DNA of 64,000 nt, taken from contig CAXKWD010000007.1 of NCBI GenBank assembly GCA_964059195.1, positions 558,001 through 622,000 of the forward strand, written 5' to 3'. The DNA comes from Ectobius pallidus (taxonomy: Eukaryota; Arthropoda; Insecta; Blattodea; Ectobiidae). The notes below the pieces were generated by a model, which was given only the letters and a program-made list of their open reading frames with translations, was not told the origin of the DNA and did no database searches. This document shows positions 34,226 through 45,205 of this stretch, one piece after another (the stretch's first letter is position 1; every line of letters starts with the position of its first letter). The position numbers and the translations under genes were made by a program.

Positions 34226-35550
34226 TGAGTACCTATGGCATCTTATGGAGCCCCTGCATGGATCCAATCACTGACAAGAAAAAAAAATGCTGAAAAACTA
34301 AAAAGAGTTCAGCGATTGATAAACATAAAGATAGCCAAGGCATACAGGACAACATCATACGAAGCACTATGTGTGCTTACAGGATTAACCCCAATAATAA
34401 TATTGCTAACGGAGACTGCTAAATTCTACAACATAACGAAAAAATCGGCAGGAGCTGTTACGCTCGCCGGGGAAGAAACAATTCTGGATACACCTACGAA
34501 CTATGAGCATTGGCCCCACCCTGCAGAGAAAATAAGTATAACAAAACAAAATGAACGAAATTATCCAATAAATATTTACACAGATGGCAGCAAGAACGAC
34601 AACGGAGTAGGATCTGGAATAGTTATATATGTAAACAACCAACCTGTCCATCAGTTACAATATAAGCTACACAATAATTGTTCCAACAATCAAGCAGAAC
34701 AATTCGCCATACTCAAAGCACTGGAAAAGCTGGAAGACATAGACACAAACGGATTAGAAAAATCAGTCGCAATTCACACCGACAGCAGGATAACTCTCGA
34801 TCTGCTCAGCAACCACAAGAAACATAACGAATTAATCGACAGAATCCGATGCATCACGGCACACCTACAACGGCATAATTGGGTACTCCATTTCACTTGG
34901 GTGAAAGCCCACGTCGGAAACACAGGCAACGAAAAGGCAGACTGTCTGGCTAAGCAGGCAGCTGGCAGCACTGAAGTAGAAGCAGCTTTCAACAGGACAC
35001 CATTAAGCGCGGTCAAAAGAACTCTAAAAGCCAATTGCTTGGAAAGGTGGGAAACAGAGTGGCAAGCTACAACCAAAGGTGCTATAACAAAAGCCTTCTT
35101 TCCTACTGTACAATGCAGATTACGGCTAAAAATCACCCTCACACATAACTTCACAGTGTTAACGACAGGACATGGCAAACTTGGCGCATACCTACACCGG
35201 TTCCAAATAATTGAAGACCCGACCTGCATCTGCAATAGAAACATTCAAACAATTGACCATATTTTGTTCGAGTGCGAAGTGCTAAAAAATGAAAGAAAAA
35301 CACTAGAAACAACCATCCTTAGATTAGGGGGACATTGGCCAGCAGATAAAAGAGAACTAGTGAATAAATATTTAAAATCTTTTCAGAAATTTGTAAATAG
35401 TATAGATTTTGAGAGGCTACACAAAATTATAATCTAGGCTAAGTATTTACTACATAGACTGTAATTAATACACGAAACATGTAATATTGCGCTATGCAAT
35501 GGAGCATGTAGCAAATAAAGGTTTTTTCAAAAAAAAAAAAAAAAAAAAAA
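34226..35550 (+). pseudogene. 5'-truncated LINE with RNase H (I/R1/LOA group), poly(A) tail
   Basis: The frame starts in the distal reverse transcriptase (SYGAPAWIQSLTRKKNAEKL) and is open for 400 codons to a stop at 35435-35437. It contains a complete-looking RNase H domain: YTDGSKNDNGVGSG (first Asp), NQAEQFAILKALE (Glu), HTDSRITLDLL (Asp), WVKAHVGNTGNEKADCLAK (His and last Asp). A Cys/His motif follows (CICNRNIQTIDHILFEC). The 3' UTR has AATAAA at 35514-35519 and an A-run at 35529-35550, so the copy came from a polyadenylated transcript. The uninterrupted frame marks it as younger than the Ginger-like host copy it lies in. Endonuclease and the YXDD part of RT are missing. The clade is uncertain. 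Confidence 0.92.
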
Positions 35551-35799
35551 TGTGAAAAAATTGTCGTGTAGTAGTCTGGCTTTCTAAATTAAAACTGGAT
35601 TCGCAATTACCCTGGAGTAATTGAACAATAACTCGATATGATGTCAGAAGTTAAAGTTAAATTGATTAAGTAAAGATGAATATAAGTACAACGCAATCGG
35701 ACATAGAGTCGTCTTGCCAACACAAGTAGAATACAATCCTTTACAAATTGCATACGTATTTATACTTGCCATGAAGGGAGGAGCCTTCAACCCTACATT

Positions 35800-36020
35800 A
35801 AATATTATCCACTAAATGTAAATGTTTAATCTTCAACATAACAAATATTATAAATATTACTTTATTCACTAATGGAACATCTCAGGTCCTCATCGGAAAC
35901 GGTTGTTTATATATTTTATCCTTTCCCACAAACATTTAATATAAATGTTTAGTCTCTACCTAACAAATATTATAACTTGTTATTTTATCCACTAATGGAA
36001 CATCTCAGACCCTCTTAGGA
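35800..36020. repeat. two-copy tandem repeat, about 123 bp
   Basis: AACAAATATTATAA and CACTAATGGAACATCTCAG recur 123 bp apart with the same order of blocks (first TAATGGAACAT ends at 35880, second near 36003). They lie between the LINE poly(A) and the surviving integrase N-terminus, so they belong to the foreign insert. Confidence 0.75.
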
Positions 36021-36177
36021 AATAAACAAGGTTAATGTATATTAAACATTGATACAAGTGTTTCCCTGTAATTTACAAGGGGGTAGGAATGCCTAAAAGT
36101 CCAACAAGATAAGTAACTTTAAAAAAAGGGGAGAAAACATGTATATTATTATATGTAAATATAAAAGATACATGACA

Positions 36178-36652
36178 AAATCATGGGCTTAACAACAACA
36201 CCTTTTCTGCCCGCTTTGCGTTTTTGTTGACAAGATTCACTAAAATTCAGGAAAATCTTAATATCATTTTGCGTAATATTTTTGTAACGACGATTAAGTT
36301 CTTTTATCATTCGGTCTCTACCACCGTGCCCTATAGATAAACGAGTTTCGTACAAAATGTCAAACAAAGAATCACTTGAGCAATAAAACATTACATCTGG
36401 CGTTTCCTTTGTTACTGGGACTATTCATTTTTCTACTCCTTGAACTTCAAGGACATCGTAATGTTGAAGTAACCAATAATCACGTGGTACTTTCTTATCT
36501 GATGTTTTAGATTTCTTTACATCAGCTATCAAACTTAATAATTTTTCACGGGTGAGCAAAGAACTGTTCTCTTTCACATCACGCTCATTTAGTAAAGATT
36601 CAAACTTTTCTTTCATTGCAGCTTTTTTTTCGTTATCACTTAAAGAATTCAT
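36178..36652 (-). pseudogene. N-terminal part of Ginger/KRBA2-like integrase, one in-frame stop
   Basis: The minus-strand ATG at 36652 opens a 75-codon frame (helical, Lys/Glu-rich, containing PRDYWLLQHYDVLEV) that ends at a single TGA (36427-36425). The same frame continues through 36178 with SIGHGGRDRMIKELNRRYKN and FSESCQQKRKAGRKGVVVKP. The paired His and Cys residues fit an integrase HHCC zinc-binding domain placed before the catalytic core. Homology stops abruptly at 36178, just where the catalytic core should begin. The 5' leader runs about 550 bp to the right TIR. Confidence 0.85.
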
Positions 36653-37208
36653 TGTTCATGGCAATTTAAGGTCTTAAAAATAATTGCACTTTAACGTAAG
36701 CAAAAAATAAATGTATCTCAATACCTGATACGTGAGAACAGTATTTGACGAACAGCAGCCGGCACTGTACGTGCAAGCAATCAATTAACCGGAATGAACT
36801 GGCGCCAACACGCTAAACAAATTCTCTCCCTATAGCCTGGAATAGTTCATAAATGCAGTAGGGGTGGAAGGTAAATGTATTTGTCGTTGACATTTTGAGA
36901 GTATGGCAAAAATTATTCTTGTTGTTTTATGCTTTGGTATTATTGCCGTCCTTCAAAAATTATTTTTATTTGAATTCGAAATTAACGTTTTTTTCCCGCT
37001 ACTTTCAATATTGTTAAACGAAACGTAAATGTACCTTATACTAAAAGCGAGATATATGATATAGATTATTTTACACTTTAACGGGCTGCAGATCGTTATT
37101 CTATGAAATAACTAGTTAAACCATGAAATACAAGAGAGTTTTACACTTTAACGGACACGATCAGTTATTTCATGGAATAACTAGGTATTCTATAAAATAA
37201 CGGTAACA

Positions 37209-38032
37209 TATATACAATAAATTAATGGTAATTAAAGTAATTGTAATAACAATAATAATAATATATTTGTCAACATTAGGTTATACAAGATTACAATAGG
37301 TTTAGTCAAATGGTAAAAAATCACAATTCAAATATTCTTCAGCAGTGTAAAAGTTCTTTGAAAGAAGGATGTTTCTTATTTTATTCTTAATTGTTCTTAT
37401 GTTGTTTGTATTTCTAACGTCCATGGGGACTTCTATTAAAAAGTTTGATACCTAAAACAACATGGCTGTCACAGGTTCTTGTTAGCCTAGATTTAGGAAC
37501 AATTATGTTAAAATGATTTCGAGTAAGCGTATAGTACGTAGTAATAATGAATACGGATAATACAATAAGGACATAGCCACGAAGTGATGAGATAACTGAA
37601 TAAATAGGAAAAAAATATCCTGCACATGTGTATCTAATTTACAAAGAAGATTGTGTAACACATACAGAACTATGCGAGGAATAAGATGATACAAACTAGA
37701 GGTAATCAACGTAAGCATGAGAATGAGCTTGAAAAGTGATGAAGGAAAGCTGAAAGCAATTATTAAATAAGGAAGTAGGAATTGTACAAGCACGAGATTT
37801 GCCAAGAGTGGAAAACTGTCCTAAAGGAGAGAGAAATATCTGAAAATATCATCGTGCATAAACTTATAAAACACAGGTTACAAACTGCATTCTAGAATTA
37901 TTGATAAATACTAACCGGTCGAACAGAAACTAAGATACTGACAAAGAATTTAGGTCTGCTGAGGGAGGGAGCCACAAAAATAAATTCGGCCCGGGCCCCA
38001 AGTTCTCTAGTTACGCCACTGGCTGCACAGGC
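37209..38032. other. mostly unrecognised; DNA-transposon-like end near 38020
   Basis: AT-rich with no gene. CTCTAGTTACGCCACTG at 38006-38022 resembles the end of a cut-and-paste transposon, but no opposite end was seen. Confidence 0.3.
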
Positions 38033-38050
38033 CAGGGAAATATTTCCCTG
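38033..38050. repeat. 18-bp perfect palindrome
   Basis: CAGGGAAATATTTCCCTG reads the same on both strands; it directly precedes a TA microsatellite. Confidence 0.9.
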
Positions 38051-38056
38051 TCAGCG

Positions 38057-38058
<2 letters not shown>

Positions 38059-38091
<33 letters not shown>
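38059..38091. repeat. (TA)n microsatellite
   Basis: About 16 TA repeats. Confidence 0.97.
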
Positions 38092-38093
<2 letters not shown>

Positions 38094-38814
38094 CTTATAT
38101 ACACCCAATCGTGTTCAACGACTGTTTTTATCAAAGAACCTACAGATATGAAGAAGTTTCAGTGTTGACTTTTATGATAATACGAATAACAAAGTGCGAT
38201 AGAATAAACGTGTCAAAAATAAACCGATAAAGTTATGAGGATGAACACATTCTCTTCTTGTCGGTTAGTCACTGCTCCGACAGAACAGAACTTAATTACA
38301 AGTTAATGCGTTTCCGAAAGTCTTTTCCAAGTTCAGGACATTCGATTATCGCTTCTACGTCTTCAAACTGTATCCTAAATGTATTGTCTGCGCGAAGATA
38401 AAGTTTATTTCCTCAAGTCTCGGGAGAACTGCAGTTCAAATCAAACTCAACTTGATTTCCGATTGCTTTCCTTCCTTCTTTAAACTCTTTTCTGCTAACA
38501 ATTCACTTTCTTTTGATCGTGAAGAAGAAAAGCGATGTTGAGACAAAGTCTATAACAAACTCTCATGAGGATGATCGTCATGTCGGAAATTCATCTCGGA
38601 ACTGTTTCATTGTCACTGACTTTTCCAGTAACTTACAATATTATCTCTCACGGATCTATGCTGTCAATTTTATCAAAAATATAATTGTTTGTGAAGATGA
38701 ATACAGGGAACAAGGTAAGGACGAATATGTATGTATATATGTATATATAAATGAGTTTGATTGGCTCAACAAAGGAGATAAGCTCTTGTTCATTTGTTAG
38801 TAATTGATGATAGT

Positions 38815-39451
38815 CAAAGGAAACGGCCCAGAAATTAAATCCAACTTGGACTCAAGTGTCGACGTGTGTGCTGTCGTAAAGCCAGGTGCTGGTTTAGATG
38901 CTATAACAAATACAGCGGTTACAGAAATAAAATAAATTAATATGAACGACGCGGTTGTAATATGGGGAGGCACAAACGACATTAGTCGAAACAATTCAAA
39001 AGCAGGTCTCAAAAAGTTAAATTTGTTTGCAGAGGCTAATAGCAACACCAATATTGTAATAATGAGTGCTCCACAAAGATACGATCTCCAAGAATCTTCA
39101 GTAGTAAAACAGGAAGTTTTAAATTTTAACCGAAATCTGAAGAAAATGATGAAACGCTACGACAATGTGAAAATAGTAGATGTCGAAGTAGGTCGAGAAG
39201 GATTCACCAAACATGGCCTTCACCTAAATGGGAAGGGGAAAGAAGAAATATGTAAAAAGATTGCAGTGACAATAAAAGAATCGATATATCCGAAGTCAAA
39301 ACCTAGTATTGTATTAAAGTGGATCCACGAAAAAGCCGTGAATAAAAGTAAGGACAAAGCAGATAACGAAGACACAAGACTGGCCTGTGATGAAGTTATG
39401 AAGTTAAGATCAAGTAAACTGGTGAGAAGTCAGTGTACACTTAACTTATGA
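38815..39451 (+). pseudogene. LINE L3 ORF1 remnant: SGNH/GDSL esterase-type domain
   Basis: An open frame from 38942 to 39451, extendable upstream in frame to about 38815 through one TAA (38932-38934), shows features of the esterase domain found in ORF1 of many CR1-type retrotransposons: VIWGGTNDISRNN (block III, with Asn), SAPQRYDL, and near the end HGLHLNGKGKEEI, which carries the catalytic-type His. The N-terminus with the nucleophile Ser block is absent, either truncated at integration or decayed. It is followed after about 35 bp by ORF2, as expected for a two-ORF LINE. In CR1-like elements this domain is thought to aid membrane or nucleic-acid handling, though its role is not firmly known. 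Confidence 0.82.
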
Positions 39452-39484
39452 GATAGTCCTACGCAAACAAAAAGTCTCAATATT

Positions 39485-39826
39485 TTGAATAAGTCAGTGA
39501 AAATTGAATTAGAATCCGATTTCCAAGAACAGTGTAAAATGAACCAGATTATGGGTACATTAAACTCTAACAAATGTAAAAATAGCATTAGCATATTTCA
39601 CCTAAACGCACGAAGCCTTAGAAACAAACAAACTAATGTAGAAGTGTTGTTAAAAAATTCTGACACAGAGATAGATGTAATGTGTTTCACAGAACACTGG
39701 TTGTCTGAAGATGAAATTGAATATTACTGTTTTCCCAATTATTCTCTTATTAGTAAATTTTGCAGAAAAAATAAGAAAAATGGGGGTTCATGCATTTACG
39801 TGAAGTCTAGTATTAACTCACTTTCG

Positions 39827-39861
<35 letters not shown>

Positions 39862-42800
39862 CTTTATTGTTCATTGAGGTTCTACATAGTAGAGTTCCTA
39901 TTGAACATTGTCATAAATTTTCAAACAAAATGCTTCGCTTCAGGGAAGTTACAATTATAGTTGTTTGGAGAGATTAAGTTCAAGTCGATCCCTTGTTCTA
40001 ACAAGAAAAAATGTATGTCAAGTTTATCTATTAAAAACTATTAACAGGGTTAAAAATAAAAAAATAAATATTATTATTGAAGTATGAAGTTATTTGGATT
40101 AAATTCATTCAAGGAATAATATGCATTAGTTACTAGTACATGTCGTATAGTTCTACAGAACTTGATTTCAGACAAATTCTTCACCTCATGGGGAAGCTTA
40201 TTGAATATTTTGATTCCCATAGCAATGGGACTCATTGCTGTTATTTGAAGATTGTGTCTAGTTATTGCTATATTATTTGCTGTTCTTGTCTCATGGTCAT
40301 GAATATCTTTATTTTTGTTGATATTTGGTTCATTTGTTTTTATCAGTTTAAGTAACTCATATAAGTACATACCAGTCATAGTGAGGATATTATTGTTTTT
40401 AAAGATATTTCTGCATGAATGCCTTCTACTTAAAATAAATATAATTCGAAGGACTCTTTTTTGTAATTTGAATATGTTTTCGCTTTCACTTGAATTCCCC
40501 CAAAAAATTATTCCATAATTTAGATGTGAGTAGAAAATTCCGTAGTATATATTAATTAATGATTTAATTGATACTAGGTCTCTAATATTTCTTAACAGGT
40601 AGATGGTAGAGCTTAGTTTTTTACTTAAATGTATGCAATGATCTTTCCAGTTTAGATGAGTGTCAATATGGATACCGAGGAATTTGACTGAGCTTTCTAG
40701 CGTAATTTCTGTCGTACCTAGATTTAAAGTGGTTAGATGTTGGGTTTTACTATAGTGGGTGTTGAAATATATATTCTTTGTTTTACTCTCATTCATTGTT
40801 AAATTGTTACATTGAAACCAGTGGTTCATGCTTTTTTCAATTTCTAAATAGTTGTTTTTTAGTTCAGTCACAAATTTGAGTCTTTAAATGTAGAAGAACA
40901 TTTCGAATGCAGTGTGGTTAATCTCGTATATTACAAAATTATCATAATATGTATTTATAGAAATCCAAGTAGTAATTTTAAGATGTTTTTTCATAATCTC
41001 GAAATACTTTTAAGTAAAGTGCAAAAAACCAAAATGCAAATTATACTTGTGGGAGACTTGAATATAGATTTTTTAAAAGATAACCATGACAAGAGAGAAC
41101 TAGAAAATCTCTTATATGAATTTGGTATGCAAGCTCAGATAAATGAGCCAACCAGAGTTCGATCTACATCTCAAACTGCTATCGATCAGATCTTTCTAAA
41201 TTCAAATTCGCACTCTTCGATTGTTGTATTTGAAACAGGCTTATCAGATCATTTCGGACAGTTGTTGACACTAGATAATATATTAAATAAATGTAATGTC
41301 AACACTAAAACTAATGAGATGCTTTATAAAAATATTAGAATAATTAATGAAGAAACTATAAATTATTTTAACTATCTTCTCTCTAAGGAAGATTGGAACA
41401 ATATTTACGAGCAATCTGATATTGACGCTGCAACTAACAATTTTTTATACTCTGTCACTTATTGTTACAACATTGCATTTCCAATTAAAAGAATTAATAT
41501 TTTTAAAAAAGAACGAATTGTTAATAGATGGATTACAAGAGGTATCCGAAAATCATACGAAACACTTAAGTCCCTTAGCAGATTTGTCAAAACCAACAAC
41601 GCATCCCCTGAATTTATAAACTATTTTCAAAATTATAACAAAGTTTACAATACAGTTGTCAGAGAAGCTAAAAAAATGTACAATAGTAAAGTCGTTCTAG
41701 AATCTATGAATAAATCCAAACGAATATGGGACGTAATTAAAAATGAGTTAAATAAAAACAATCCCGTAAAAATTGATAAAACAAATACTATAAAACTTAA
41801 CGGTCAACTCGTGTCTGAACCTAGAGAAATTGCTAATGCATTTAATGATTATTTTGTTAATGTTGCTGAAAGGCTGAAGAGTCATCCTAAAATAGGAAAT
41901 AGTATAACTTCAAGAAATAGCCAAAATCTTGCTACGTCAATATTTTTCACGCCCGTTAATGAAGGCGAAGTCTCGAACATAATCAAGGGCCTAAAAAATA
42001 AAAAGTCAAGTGGGTTTGACGAAATTTCTAGTTTTCTAATTAAAAGATGTTACGCATATTTACTAGGGCCGTTATCATTTCTCATAAATTTATCGCTTTC
42101 TACTGGTCAAGTTCCCGAAAACCTAAAAATTGCTAAAATAAAACCTCTGGCGCTAAGGATGAATTAGGAAACTATCGTCCTATAGCAATACTCTCCACAT
42201 TTTCAAAAATTCTTGAAAGAGCTGTTTATAACAGAATAATTACTTTTTTTAATAGGTACGAAATTTTAACGAATAGTCAAAATGGTTTCCGTAAGGGTAA
42301 ATCCACTGATACAGCATTAGAACAATTTTTAGAAGAAATATACAGAAAATTAGACAGTAAGAACGTTTGCATTGGCTTATTCTTGGATTTATCTAAAGCC
42401 TTTGATTTAGTAAATCATGACATTTTGTTATCAAAATTAAATTCTTGTGGTATCAGGGGAATTGCAAATAAATGGTTTGAATCTTATCTCAAAAATAGAA
42501 AGCAGATAGTTGAATGGAATGACGTGGACACAACAAAGAAGGAATCAAAACCCATATATTCTCAAGTAAAACATGTTCATTGTGGTGTCCCACAGGGCTC
42601 CATATTGGGACCACTCTTATTCTTAATATATATAAATGATTTAGATAAAACTATCGAAAATTGTAATTATATCAAATTAACAATGTTTGCTGATGATACA
42701 AATCTTTTAATTTCAGGAAGGGATATAAATGAAGTAAATCTAAATCTAGAGAAATTAAAAGAGAGATTCATACCCTGGTTTCATGAAAATGGTCTTATTA

Positions 42801-43670
42801 TAAATATCGATAAAACAGTTTCAATTGGTTTCCATCATAAAGTAAACAAAAGTTTAATTTTCCCTGATTTTATTTTAACGATACGAAGATTTCTTACAAA
42901 CATCACACAAAATTTTTAGGTGTATGGATTGATGAAAATTTAAATTGGAAAGTCCATGTAGATAACTTGACGAAACAACTTAGTAAACTTTGCTTTGCCT
43001 TTAAAACGTTAAAGAATTCGGTTCATATGAATATTATTAGAACAGCGTATTTTGCTTATTTTCATTGCCTATTAAAACAGGGTATAATGTTTTGGGGGGA
43101 ATGAAGATTTCCAATAGAGTTTTCAGGGTACAAAAAAAAGTAGTACGAATAATCTCTAATATTCCAAGATTCGAAAGCTGTAAACAATATTTCAAAAAGT
43201 TAAGCATTATGACGTTACCATGTATGTACATGTTCCATGTTATTTTGCACGTAAAATCGTTCATTAATAAATTCACAACAAATTCATCAATACATTCTCA
43301 TAATACAAGAGGAAAATCGAATTTAGCCTTAATCAGTCACAATACAAAATTATTTGAAAATTCTCTCAGACATAATGGAATACAACTTTTCAATAAATTA
43401 CCTACCAAAATTAAAGAAATTGAAAATTTTACCAAATTCAAGACTCAATTATCTGCTTTCCTATGTAATGAATCTTACTATTCTGTAGGTGAATATTTGT
43501 GTTATTAGATGGGTAAATTGTATATGTATTTATTATATTCATTTAGTTAAATTATTCTATGATTATTATTATTATTGTATTATTATTGTATGATTGTTAT
43601 TGTATGACGTGACCCATATCATGTAATGATATATTGGACGAATAAAACAATTCAATTCAATTCAATTCAA
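39485..43670 (+). pseudogene. LINE L3 ORF2: endonuclease-reverse transcriptase (CR1-like), interrupted and frameshifted
   Basis: Endonuclease blocks in order: ISIFHLNARSLRNK, CFTEHWLSEDEIE (39680-39720), then, beyond an inserted LINE at 39826-40872, CIYRNPSSNF, ILVGDLNIDF, TAIDQIFLN and GLSDHFGQLL. Reverse transcriptase follows: KSSGFDEISSFLIKR, a frameshift near 42150, YRPIAILSTFSKILERAVYN, QNGFRKGKSTDTAL, LDLSKAFDLVNHDIL, CGVPQGSILGPLLF, catalytic TMFADDTNLLIS (about 42680-42715), another frameshift near 42870, FLGVWIDENLNWKVH, and a third near 43095 before the C-terminal domain ending at 43508. The 3' end is GAATAAAACAA followed by four TTCAA repeats (43651-43670), a short tandem tail typical of CR1-like elements. 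Only about four lesions over 3.1 kb of coding DNA imply moderate age. Confidence 0.93.
39826..40872 (-). pseudogene. 5'-truncated CR1-like LINE (L4) nested in L3
   Basis: A minus-strand frame of about 265 codons (40871-40074) encodes the distal RT thumb and C-terminal region: WFQCNNLTMNESKTKNIYF, VKFLGIHIDTHLNWKDHC, LNYGIIFWGNSS, KLQKRVLRII, RHSCRNIF and IKIFNKLPHEVKNLSEI. The 3' UTR ends in an (ATT)n tail (39861-39826 on this strand). It splits the endonuclease of L3 between the IYVKSSIN and HFECSVV blocks, so it is younger than L3; it has no internal stop. No clear TSD was found. Confidence 0.9.
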
Positions 43671-43809
43671 AGTGCTTAAATAAGTATAACATTAAGATAA
43701 TTACATGTTATTCTAGAGCTATGCTCAATACATTGACTTGTTTAACATATATTTTTGTGGTAGTATTACATAAAAAAAAGAGTGCGTGGAACGCCACGCG
43801 ACAGAAGTA
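43671..43809. other. no gene recognised
   Basis: Short spacer after the LINE tail; nothing seen. Confidence 0.4.
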
Positions 43810-44127
43810 AAACTTTTTTATTTTTTTTATTTTTTCAATTTTTGATTATTGGATTTTTTCAATTTTTCATTATTGGACTTTTTAATATTGGGTTTTTGGA
43901 CTTTTTAATTTTAGATTTTGGACTTTTTAATTTTGGATCTTTGAATTTTTTATTTTGGATTTTTTAAATTTTTGATCTTTGAATTGGTTATTTTTTTATT
44001 TTTTATTTTTAAATTTTTTATTTTATTATTTATTAAGTTTTGAATTTTTGGATGTTATAATTTTTAATTTTGTTTTTTTAGATTTTGGAAATTTGTATTT
44101 TTTTAATTTTGGATTTTTAATTTTGGA
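43810..44127. repeat. T/G-rich low-complexity minisatellite
   Basis: About 320 bp made of variations on TTTTTAATTTTGGA / TTTTTGGA with almost no C on the plus strand. The Phe/Leu-rich frames through it (43782-44164) are artefacts. It abuts an L1 LINE 3' end on its right. Confidence 0.9.
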
Positions 44128-44205
44128 TTTGCGCGGTAATGAACCTCCGGGTTCCATAAAATAGATAATATACCTTTAGATTGCTTAGGAATTGTCTATT
44201 GCCAT
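44128..44205 (+). mobile_element. LINE family L1 3' terminus, relic
   Basis: GCGCGGTAATGAACCTCCGG, TTCCATAAAATAGATAATAT and CTTTAGATTGCTTAGGAAT match the last codons and 3' UTR of the L1 copies. It is about 80 bp long, an extreme 5' truncation. Confidence 0.75.
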
Positions 44206-45049
44206 TGGGGAAGGTCTGAAAAATTTCCTTTGATTACTCCTAATCATTGAGTTGATTGTTTTCTGTGCAGTCCGCACCGAAACAAGTAAGAGTGTGACTG
44301 ATTTCGTGACTGATTGTGACTGATTTCGTGACGGTTTTAGTGTGACTGATTTTCCAGATTTACCCTCTACCGCCACTAAAGAAGTTTTACTACAAAAATG
44401 TTTATTTCGTACATACAGTAACATTTGTATTAAAACTACCTGTCTCATTGAATAACGCTTGAAATCAATGAATTTAACTTGAACATGACATTACAAATGC
44501 ATTTAATATGGCCCGAAGCTGGAGGTTTGAAACTATATTATTTGCATTGATTCCAATGGAATGATATTTTTAATTAATTTTCTCCTTGTTACTAATGTGT
44601 CAAAGTAGCCTACATATTCCCAAAAGAATTATGAACACTCCACAAAGTGGCGCCAGACAAACTCTAAGAAGCTTAGCAAGGCCATCCTCCTTTGAAGTAC
44701 ATTACCTGTGTGCCTCTTTAATGCTGTCACGGTGGAAAATCTAACTCTCAACACCCAGTGCAGTCACCTATTTTCAAATGATGATTGTACTCAAATAATC
44801 ATTAAGACATCCACTAATTATACTTCATCTTTAAACATATTGATTATCACGAGTGTCTCCACTGCAACTTCATAATTAATATATTTCAGACATGGAACAT
44901 AAATATACCTGTCTTTACTTACTATCCATGCATTTCTATAATTAATGAGGCAGCTCTATGACTGTGATCTCAAGAAACTGATGTATCGATCGCCACCAAG
45001 ATTAAAATACTAAAAGATGTAAACTGGTCTTATACAGGCCACTAATGTC
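44206..45049. other. no gene recognised
   Basis: Contains a small tandem of GTGACTGATTTCGTGACTGA-like units at 44292-44350. Otherwise unremarkable. Confidence 0.35.
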
Positions 45050-45205
45050 CTTAGGGTTTCAGGGATTTGAGAATCCCAGACTTTTATTCATTCGGCACAT
45101 GAAGGAGCCTTACGTACCCCCACGATTGCTCCTTTTACTCATTTTTGTTAGAGGTTGCGTTGACTCCAGGGCTATTGTACCACCAGAAGGATTAGGCAAG
45201 ATTTA
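45050..45205 (-). mobile_element. tRNA-SINE family S1, inverted relic
   Basis: The minus strand reads CTAATCCTTCTGGTGG, AGCCCTGGAGTCAACG and GAGCAATCGTGGGGGTA, corresponding to the body of the S1 copies at 5426-5718 and 27285-27545. The tRNA head is missing. Confidence 0.65.

Larger units (their letters stand above)
32303..37208 (-). mobile_element. Ginger-like DNA transposon (KRBA2-type integrase), 4.9 kb, TATA TSD
   Basis: The element is bounded by inverted TGTTACCGTTA (32303-32313) and TAACGGTAACA (37198-37208) and by TATA on both outer sides (32299-32302 and 37209-37212), a 4-bp duplication. TIR homology continues inward (TTTTATAGAATACCTAGTTA on the left and its inverse on the right) for about 100 bp with one small insertion. 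The TIRs contain four near-palindromes of the AGTTATTCCATGAAATAACT type and several CGTTAAAGTGT motifs, likely transposase sites. The enclosed gene, on the minus strand, encodes a GIN/KRBA2-like integrase, split and partly deleted (separate entries). Ginger elements use a gypsy-like integrase to move as DNA; the 4-bp TSD and TGT start fit. A 2.7-kb foreign segment lies inside. Confidence 0.85.

Noticed and set aside
34406..35244. Antisense frames of 81 and 156 codons
   Set aside because: They are opposite-strand shadows of the RNase H LINE frame.
43782..44164. Phe/Leu-rich membrane-like peptides
   Set aside because: They arise from a T-rich low-complexity tract.
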